Shown in pieces: positions 6,550 through 11,172 of a stretch of 11,172 bases of DNA (positions within the stretch are counted from its first letter, which is position 1; each line of letters begins with the position of its first letter). The position numbers were made by a program, and so were the translations under genes. The notes below the pieces were generated by a model, which saw nothing but the letters and a program-made list of their open reading frames with translations, had not been told where the DNA came from and did no database searches. The stretch is taken from assembly GCA_025357995.1 (NCBI GenBank), contig JANYLF010000083.1, positions 1 through 11,172 of the forward strand. Reading direction: 5' to 3'. Origin of the DNA: Acidimicrobiia bacterium (GTDB lineage: Bacteria > Actinomycetota > Acidimicrobiia > IMCC26256 > JAENVU01).

Positions 6550-6608
6550 CCTCGACCGTTTGTCGGCTCGCCCGCGCCACGCGCGGGTGGATCGACAAAC
6601 GGTCGAGG
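6550..6608. repeat. Long nested inverted repeat, possible terminator
   Basis: The arms CCTCGACCGTTTGTCG (6550-6565) and CGACAAACGGTCGAGG (6593-6608) are perfect 16-bp inverted copies. Inside them, CCCGCGC (6571-6577) and GCGCGGG (6581-6587) form a second hairpin with a 3-nt loop. An alternative 8-bp pairing, GATCCACC (6544-6551) with GGTGGATC (6586-6593), competes with the outer stem. It starts 28 nt after the aqpZ stop and ends 18 nt before the EthD-gene ATG. There is no T-tract on either strand, so it is either a U-less actinobacterial-type terminator, a leader structure for the EthD gene, or a dispersed intergenic repeat. Confidence 0.8.
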
Positions 6609-6626
6609 ATTGGGGCAGGGTCGGGC

Positions 6627-7349
6627 ATGGAGAAGCTTCAGTACCTGTGTTGGCCCCGCGACGAACTCACGCCCGCCGAACGCGGCCAGCTTGCCCGCGA
6701 GGTCATCGTGCCGGCGTTGCTCGCGCTCGAACCGCGCGGTTTGTCGATCCAGATCGACGACGACGATGCGGAGGTTCCCGTGCCGATGCCACCACCCGCG
6801 GGCGAGCCGCAACCCTTCCTGCTCGTGTCGATCTGGCTCGACCGCTACGACGATCGCGCTCCGTTCGAGACGATCCTGCGCGACCACTCCGACCAAATTG
6901 CGGGCTATCTCGTCACTGAATCCATGTACACGGAGTACGGCGGCAACCCGCATGGCCGACCGCGTGATTGGCCCGACGGCGAACGCTCACCGGGCGTGGT
7001 GATGGTGACGCTCCTCCGACGTCCCGCGACCATGAGCGAGGAGGAATGGATCACGCACTGGCACACCGTGCAGTCACCCGTCTCCGAGGCGATGCAGCCA
7101 CGGATGCGCTACGTCCGCAACGCAGTCGCACGCGCGATCACTCCCGACGCGCCACCAATCGAGGGCATCGTCGAAGAAGCCTGGCCGACCCCGGAGCACA
7201 TGACCGACCCGCAGCTCTTCTACGGCGCGGGCGATGATCCGGATCTCATGGCGCGGAACCTGACCGAGATGCTCGACAGCGTGACCGCGTTTCTGGACCT
7301 CAACGAGCTGCGCAGCTTTACGACGAGCGAATATCTGCTTCGGAGCTGA
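6627..7349 (+). CDS. EthD-domain-containing protein
   Basis: A 240-residue cytosolic protein with a tandem ferredoxin-like (dimeric alpha/beta barrel) layout. The N-terminal half begins MEKLQYLCWP and includes PFLLVSIWLDRYDDRAPFE (63-81). The second half contains VVMVTLLRRPATMSEEEWI (124-142) followed by HWHTVQSPVSEAMQPRMRYV (144-163). The 'hydrophobic strand, RPxxMSxEEW, HWxxxHxPV' pattern is the EthD motif, although the second His is Gln149 here. EthD proteins were first noted beside a P450 system for ether degradation; the biochemical role is not settled and many occur in aromatic or polyketide pathways. ATG 6627 follows a G-rich stretch (GGGGCAGGG) and a long hairpin. The same frame stays open upstream through aqpZ, but that extension is a shadow. 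The 3' end overlaps apbE by 32 bp, tail to tail. Confidence 0.82.
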   Translation: MEKLQYLCWPRDELTPAERGQLAREVIVPALLALEPRGLSIQIDDDDAEVPVPMPPPAGEPQPFLLVSIWLDRYDDRAPFETILRDHSDQIAGYLVTESMYTEYGGNPHGRPRDWPDGERSPGVVMVTLLRRPATMSEEEWITHWHTVQSPVSEAMQPRMRYVRNAVARAITPDAPPIEGIVEEAWPTPEHMTDPQLFYGAGDDPDLMARNLTEMLDSVTAFLDLNELRSFTTSEYLLRS

Positions 7350-8289
7350 CGGCGTCGGCACCGGTCGTGAACCGTGCCATGCCCGCAGTCTCGACGATCG
7401 TGCCATCGTCGGCGACCAAGACACCTTCAACGCCCTCGGACTCCAACAATCGTCGCCCGGCGTCGGCACCGGCGACGAATGCCGCCTTGGCCAGCACTTC
7501 GGCCCACCACGCGTCGCCGGCGACCACCGTCACGGTCGCGAGCCCGGAGTCGGCGGGCGCGCCGGTTGCCGGATCGAGCAGATGGTGCAGCTCGACCGTG
7601 CCCCGCCGCCACCGTCGACGCAGGCGAGTGCTGGTGGCCACCGCGCCAGATGTGAAGCGCAGGCGCCCCAAGCGAGCCGCCAAGGTCACGTCGTCGAAGG
7701 CGATCTCCCACGCACCGTCGTACGGACCCGTTCCGTGGACATGGAGATCTCCGCCGAGATCGACACACACGGACCGAGCGCCGCTCGCCGCAATTTGATC
7801 CGCAACGAGATCCGCGGCGTAGCCCTTGCCAATGCCGCCGAGATCCAGCGTGATTCCCGGCGCAAGCGTCACCGCGCGCACCACGGGATCCAGCTCGATG
7901 CCGGCGCAGCCCACGAACCCGCGCACCGCATCGGTCGACGCTAGTGGCGCGGCGTTCGGGGTGACGTCCACGAAGTCGCGGTCGTATCCCCACGCGCGGA
8001 TCGCCCCGAGGCCGGTGGGATCGAAATGGCCACCGGTGCGCCGCCACGCGTCGACGGCGCGCGCGATCAGCGCGAAGGTGGGCGCCGACACCACGACCGG
8101 ACGTCCGCCACCAGCCGCGTTGAGCAAGCTCAGCTCGCTGTCGGGTCGGAAGCGTGACCAGGCAGTCTCGTAGGCGTCGAGCGCGTCTTGCGCGCGGTCG
8201 GTGGCGTCGGGAGGCCCATCGTCGATCAGGACGCGCGCGGTGGTCCCCATGACCCGGAACGTCCGATCCGTCCAGCCGGTATGCATCAT
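7318..8289 (-). CDS. apbE: FAD:protein FMN transferase
   Basis: About 323 residues of the ApbE family, which cuts FAD and attaches FMN to a Thr/Ser of target flavoproteins in a Mg-dependent reaction. Visible motifs from ATG 8289: HFDPTGLGAIRAWGY (88-102), LDLGGIGKGYAADL (148-161), VDLGGD (177-182), HHLLDPATGAPADSG (235-249) and DAWWAEVLAKAAFVAG (259-274). In the last, the ADALAT metal-site residues of enterobacterial ApbE become AEVLAK (Asp to Glu, Thr to Lys). No signal peptide or lipobox is seen, unlike exported ApbE lipoproteins, so it may act in the cytosol. No FMN-binding target domain or Rnf/Nqr gene lies in the window. ATG 8289 or 8286 are both possible, as is GTG 8295. The gene diverges from the membrane-protein pair across 63 bp and overlaps the EthD gene at its 3' end. 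Confidence 0.92.
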   Translation of the reverse strand: MMHTGWTDRTFRVMGTTARVLIDDGPPDATDRAQDALDAYETAWSRFRPDSELSLLNAAGGGRPVVVSAPTFALIARAVDAWRRTGGHFDPTGLGAIRAWGYDRDFVDVTPNAAPLASTDAVRGFVGCAGIELDPVVRAVTLAPGITLDLGGIGKGYAADLVADQIAASGARSVCVDLGGDLHVHGTGPYDGAWEIAFDDVTLAARLGRLRFTSGAVATSTRLRRRWRRGTVELHHLLDPATGAPADSGLATVTVVAGDAWWAEVLAKAAFVAGADAGRRLLESEGVEGVLVADDGTIVETAGMARFTTGADAVSSEADIRSS

Positions 8290-8352
8290 GACCACCGCGA
8301 CTCATCGGCATACGACGACCCGCGACTGAGCCGCAACGGAGCTGACACCGAA

Positions 8353-8835
8353 ATGACACCTTCCGCAGGCAAGACTGCGCCTATGGCGACGGGCAGACGC
8401 TGGCTGATCGTGATCGGGGTGATCGCGGCGATCCTCGTCGGTTCAGGGCTGTGGCGACGCTCCCAGCTGATCGAGGAGCGAGCGCACGCTCGTACGGAAC
8501 GAGGGCGCGCATTGCGTGAGCTCACCGCGCTGCAACAAGGCCTGGTGACGGCGACGCGCGCCGCCGGTGCGGTCGAAGCAGAGACTGCAGTCGCTCGGGG
8601 CGCCACGGTGGAACTCGTAGCGAATGCCGAGACGCTCGTCGTTCAGATCCGAGTCGTGGAACGAGCGCGTGACGATGCTGCGCTCGCGGCATTCGTCGCG
8701 AATGGTCAGGTCGGTCGTATGCGCGAGTGCCTCGACGGCATCAATCGGGCGCTCAACGAAGTCGCGGTCGGCGACCCGAAGGGTGTCGCGACCCTCGTGA
8801 GCGTACGCGCCTCCTGCCGCGCGGTCGGCGCATGA
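8353..8835 (+). CDS. Single-pass membrane protein with coiled coil and two-cysteine module
   Basis: A 160-residue protein of unknown function. A basic N-terminus (GRRW, 14-17) precedes one membrane span (RWLIVIGVIAAILVGSGLW, about 16-34), then an extracytoplasmic charged helix likely to form a coiled coil (about 35-110). It ends in a short domain running from Cys126 (MRECLDGINRALNEV) to Cys155 (VRASCRA), 28 residues apart, which may be disulfide-linked outside the cell. The same span, coiled coil and two-cysteine ending recur at the start of the next gene, so the two are paralogous modules. The stop overlaps the next ATG as ATGA, indicating coupling. ATG 8353 follows ACGGAG at 11 nt; ATG 8383 is an alternative that removes 10 residues. 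A heteromeric coiled-coil partnership with the downstream protein is inferred. Confidence 0.75.
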   Translation: MTPSAGKTAPMATGRRWLIVIGVIAAILVGSGLWRRSQLIEERAHARTERGRALRELTALQQGLVTATRAAGAVEAETAVARGATVELVANAETLVVQIRVVERARDDAALAAFVANGQVGRMRECLDGINRALNEVAVGDPKGVATLVSVRASCRAVGA

Positions 8836-10193
8836 GCGAAGCCGACATGAGCGCCGCCGCGCCGCAGATGCGAGAGCGGGAGTACATGGTCGGTCGGCGG
8901 GCCGTGCTGATCGCCGGCCTCGTGGCGCTCCTCGCAGTCGGCGTCACCGTATGGAACGTGAACACGAGCTGGGACGATCGCACCCGAGCCGTCGATGCAT
9001 TACGCGCCGCGCAGCGCCGAGTGGCCGACGCTCGGAGCCTGTTCGACGCGGCCCGCGATCGGCTACGCCAAGATCACATAGAAGGTCGACGCGTGCGCGC
9101 GGAACGCGACGGCGCGCAGCTCTCGGTCACGTTGCGCGAGACGCAACTGCATGCGACCGAGACCGATCGGGATCAATCGAGCAAGCTGCGCGACGCGAAG
9201 AACGCGGAGGTCGCGATTGTGCGTCAATGCCTCGGCGGAGCGGGGAAGGCACTCGACGCCGTGCAGCGGTTCGACACCGCGGCGACGATCGCGGCATTGC
9301 AGAGCGTCGACGCCGCATGCCGAGCCGCCCAGGCCGGCGAATCCGGTCCTGCCGCGCAGTACGGATTCGATTTCCCGGACCCGTTCGTCCTCACTGTGGG
9401 TGCGAACGAGTACGCGTTCGCCACCAACGCCACCGGGGGCAACATTCAGGTGCTGATGCGCCAAGCCGACGGCGGGTGGACCACCCGGGGCGACGCGCTC
9501 GGCCATTTCCCTGTTTGGGCCGGCACGGGTCGTACGTGGGCGCCCTCGGTATTGGCCCGGCCCGGCGGTTTCGTCATGTACTACGCGGTGCGGGACGCGC
9601 TCAACGGCCATGAGTGTGTGTCGCGGGCCATCGCCACCGCACCTACCGGGCCGTACGTGGATACCTCCGGCGGGCCCCTGCAGTGCGGCGAGAACGATGC
9701 GATCGACCCCGAACCGGTCGTGGGTGCCGATGGCGTTCCGGTCCTGCTGTGGGTCCGCGCCCACCCCAACGCGATCATGGCGCGCGCCCTGAGTGCCGAC
9801 GGTTTGAGCTTCACCGGGCCGGAACACGAGCTGCTTCACGCGACTGCGGGATGGGAAGCGAACAACGTGGAGGCGCCGTCGATGATGGTGACCGCGCAGG
9901 GTACGTGGATGTTCTTCTCCGCGAACGACTGGAACAGCCGGCATTACGCGATCGGCGTGGTGCACTGCGCGAGCGCGCTCGGTCCGTGTGACCGTTCGGC
10001 CGCGGCTCCGGTGATGTCGTCGCGCGACCCGATCATCAGCCCCGGCGGCGGGTCGGTGTTCCAACCCACGCCCGGCGACTATCGCCTCGCGTTCCACGCG
10101 TACCACGAGCCCAACGTCGGGTACCCGGCGAGTCGACTCTTCTACGTCGCGCGTATCGATCTCAGCTCCGGTCGCCCGGTCCTCGTGGAGTGA
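8832..10193 (+). CDS. Membrane-anchored GH43-like glycosidase/propeller protein
   Basis: A 453-residue type II membrane protein. The N-terminus (1-20) precedes a span at about 22-43 (RRAVLIAGLVALLAVGVTVW), an extracellular coiled coil (about 48-128) and a two-cysteine module from Cys133 to Cys163, like the preceding protein. From about 176 to the end is a five-bladed propeller resembling glycoside hydrolase clan GH-F (GH43/arabinanase). The expected three acids are visible: Asp183 (FDFPDPF, base), Asp292 (AIDPEPVV, pKa modulator) and Glu347 (NNVEAPSM, acid), with WAPSV (236-240) as in GH43. It therefore may hydrolyse arabinan, xylan or a surface polysaccharide while tethered to the membrane. 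ATG 8832 overlaps the upstream stop by 4 nt. The convergent oxidase gene ends 15 bp beyond its stop. The substrate is not readable, and a non-catalytic binding role is possible. Confidence 0.82.
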   Translation: MSEADMSAAAPQMREREYMVGRRAVLIAGLVALLAVGVTVWNVNTSWDDRTRAVDALRAAQRRVADARSLFDAARDRLRQDHIEGRRVRAERDGAQLSVTLRETQLHATETDRDQSSKLRDAKNAEVAIVRQCLGGAGKALDAVQRFDTAATIAALQSVDAACRAAQAGESGPAAQYGFDFPDPFVLTVGANEYAFATNATGGNIQVLMRQADGGWTTRGDALGHFPVWAGTGRTWAPSVLARPGGFVMYYAVRDALNGHECVSRAIATAPTGPYVDTSGGPLQCGENDAIDPEPVVGADGVPVLLWVRAHPNAIMARALSADGLSFTGPEHELLHATAGWEANNVEAPSMMVTAQGTWMFFSANDWNSRHYAIGVVHCASALGPCDRSAAAPVMSSRDPIISPGGGSVFQPTPGDYRLAFHAYHEPNVGYPASRLFYVARIDLSSGRPVLVE

Positions 10194-10208
10194 CGTCGCG
10201 GCGCTCTC

Positions 10209-11172
10209 TCAACCGACGATCGCGCCGAGCAGCTTTTCGCGCCAGCGCGACGCTCGACCCGTGCGTGCCTCCACGCGGTCGGCGCCCGTCGGCAGGCGCA
10301 ATCCGGCGTTGATACCGAGCCAGCGCCACGGCTCGCTTTCCCACTGGGGCGAGCGGTGGTTCACCCAGGGGAGGCTCGTGAGCTCGGTCTCGACTCCGAG
10401 GATCAGATCCGCCAGCGTGCGGCCCGCGAGGTTCGTGGTGCTCACGCCGTCGCCCACGTACCCGCCGGCCCATCCGAAGCCACTCGTCCGGTCGTAGGCC
10501 ACCGACGAATACCAATCGCGCGGTACGCCGAGCGGCCCACCCCATTCGTGGGTGATCCGCGCGCCCGCGACGGCGGGAAACAGTTCGGTGAGCACCGCAC
10601 GGAGTTCGGCGAACACGCTCGGGTCGCGATCGAACGCGTCTCGGACGCGGCTGTGGAAGTGATACGGCGCACCGCGGCCGCCGAATGCGATCCGATCGTC
10701 GGCCGTGCGCTGCGCGTAGATGATGAGATGGCGTCCGTCGGTCAACGTCTCGCGTCCGCCCCAGCCAATCGTGTCCCACACCTTTGCGGGCAACGGTTCC
10801 GTCGCGATCATCAGGGAATACACCGGCGCCACGTCACGGCGATGCCCCGGGAGACTGGGGGTATATCCCTCGGTCGCGAGAATCACGGTTTCGGCCCCCA
10901 CCTCGCCCCCCGCAGTGCTCACGCGCCGCGGCGCCAACTCCGTGACGCGACTGCGTTCGTAAATCACACCGCCGCGACGCTCAACGGCATGCGCGAGTCC
11001 GCGCACGAGGCGAGCCGGATGGATCCGTGCGCAGTGTGGTGTGTAGACCGCGCCGAGTATGCCCTCCGCCGCGATTCTCTCGGACGCGGCTGCTGCGTCC
11101 AGCCAGCGGTAGTCGGACTCGCCGAACCCCCAGCGCCGTTCGGACTCGACGTGCGCCTTCAGCCGCTCGACG
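10209..11172 (-). CDS. FAD-dependent amine/amino-acid oxidoreductase (DAO family), partial
   Basis: The C-terminal 320 codons of a DAO-superfamily flavoenzyme; the 5' end, with the GxGxxG FAD motif, lies beyond the right edge. The frame is open to the window end and reads VERLKAHVESERRWGFGESD near the edge, then YTPHCARIHPARLVRGLAHA and VILATEGYTPSLPGHRRD (the conserved ATxGY after the FAD strand). The terminal motif GFGWAGGYVGDGVSTTNLAG resembles the PuuB/OrdL-type YxGGYxGxGVxxxxLAG that closes over the flavin. Such enzymes oxidise gamma-glutamylputrescine, sarcosine-like amines or D-amino acids to imines, yielding H2O2 or passing electrons on. An internal GTG at 11006 is not the true start, because conserved sequence continues upstream of it. 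It is convergent with the GH43-like gene, with 15 bp between stops and no terminator visible. Confidence 0.88.
   Translation of the reverse strand, partial: VERLKAHVESERRWGFGESDYRWLDAAAASERIAAEGILGAVYTPHCARIHPARLVRGLAHAVERRGGVIYERSRVTELAPRRVSTAGGEVGAETVILATEGYTPSLPGHRRDVAPVYSLMIATEPLPAKVWDTIGWGGRETLTDGRHLIIYAQRTADDRIAFGGRGAPYHFHSRVRDAFDRDPSVFAELRAVLTELFPAVAGARITHEWGGPLGVPRDWYSSVAYDRTSGFGWAGGYVGDGVSTTNLAGRTLADLILGVETELTSLPWVNHRSPQWESEPWRWLGINAGLRLPTGADRVEARTGRASRWREKLLGAIVG

Noticed and set aside
5364..6626. Long in-frame extension upstream of the EthD gene
   Set aside because: It runs through the ene-reductase end and aqpZ in another frame and reads as Arg/Ser-rich nonsense; the EthD homology begins at ATG 6627.
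9063..10106. Open frame of 347 codons antisense to the GH43-like gene
   Set aside because: No domain is seen, the composition is shadow-like, and the opposite strand carries the ordered GH43 catalytic motifs.
11006..11006. GTG at 11006 as the start of the FAD oxidase
   Set aside because: The frame stays open to the window end and the upstream residues (TPHCARIHPARLV) are typical of the family, so the gene is truncated by the window rather than short.
1..11172. tRNA, rRNA, CRISPR array, insertion sequence, prophage or toxin-antitoxin genes
   Set aside because: I saw no cloverleaf, regularly spaced repeats, transposase motifs or flanking terminal repeats, and the window is filled by the genes listed.

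Overview
This is a high-GC, gene-dense bacterial chromosome segment. GTG/ATG starts, 4-nt ATGA gene couplings, a LexA box of the actinobacterial type and a DUF222/13E12-like gene point to an actinomycete. The gene mix (P450, carotenoid oxygenase, ene-reductase, EthD-domain protein) would suit an environmental Actinomycetota such as an Acidimicrobiia-like lineage. That placement is inference; the window holds no rRNA or other phylogenetic marker.

Layout. (1) 1-135, minus: the first 45 codons of a DUF222/13E12-type (HNH endonuclease family) protein. Its promoter at 186-214 has a LexA/SOS box filling the spacer between -35 and -10. (2) 346-1644, plus: an unusual cytochrome P450, overlapping tail to tail by 34 bp with (3) 1611-2975, minus: a four-histidine iron carotenoid oxygenase. 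The oxygenase is translationally coupled (ATGA) behind (4) 2972-3589, minus: a TetR regulator of the WHG type. A perfect 15-bp palindrome touches the tetR start codon. (5) 3668-5692, plus: a divergent two-domain FMN/Fe-S/FAD ene-reductase of the old-yellow-enzyme/2,4-dienoyl-CoA reductase type. (6) 5806-6522, plus: an AqpZ-type aquaporin, followed by a long hairpin (6550-6608) and (7) 6627-7349, plus: an EthD-domain protein. The EthD gene overlaps by 32 bp with (8) 7318-8289, minus: ApbE flavin transferase. (9) 8353-8835 and (10) 8832-10193, plus: a coupled pair of single-pass membrane proteins with related N-terminal modules. The second carries an extracellular GH43-like five-bladed propeller. 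(11) 10209-11172, minus: a FAD-dependent amine/amino-acid oxidase cut by the window end.

How they may work together. The TetR, carotenoid oxygenase, divergent ene-reductase and adjacent P450 form a plausible ligand-induced catabolic or modification unit for an isoprenoid, apocarotenoid or aromatic-alkene substrate. One operator could serve both directions. The 13E12-type gene is predicted to be a DNA-damage-inducible element unrelated to this unit. The aquaporin, EthD and ApbE genes look like independent housekeeping or accessory genes. The membrane pair looks like a surface carbohydrate-processing unit.

No tRNA, rRNA, CRISPR array, insertion sequence or phage gene was seen. No gap without a gene exceeds about 210 bp. 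I did not find a clear new defence or mobile system. The most distinctive observations are the SOS promoter, the duplicated membrane module ending in a GH43-like domain, the P450 lacking two hallmark motifs, the convergent overlap that covers an iron-ligand codon, and the 59-nt hairpin.
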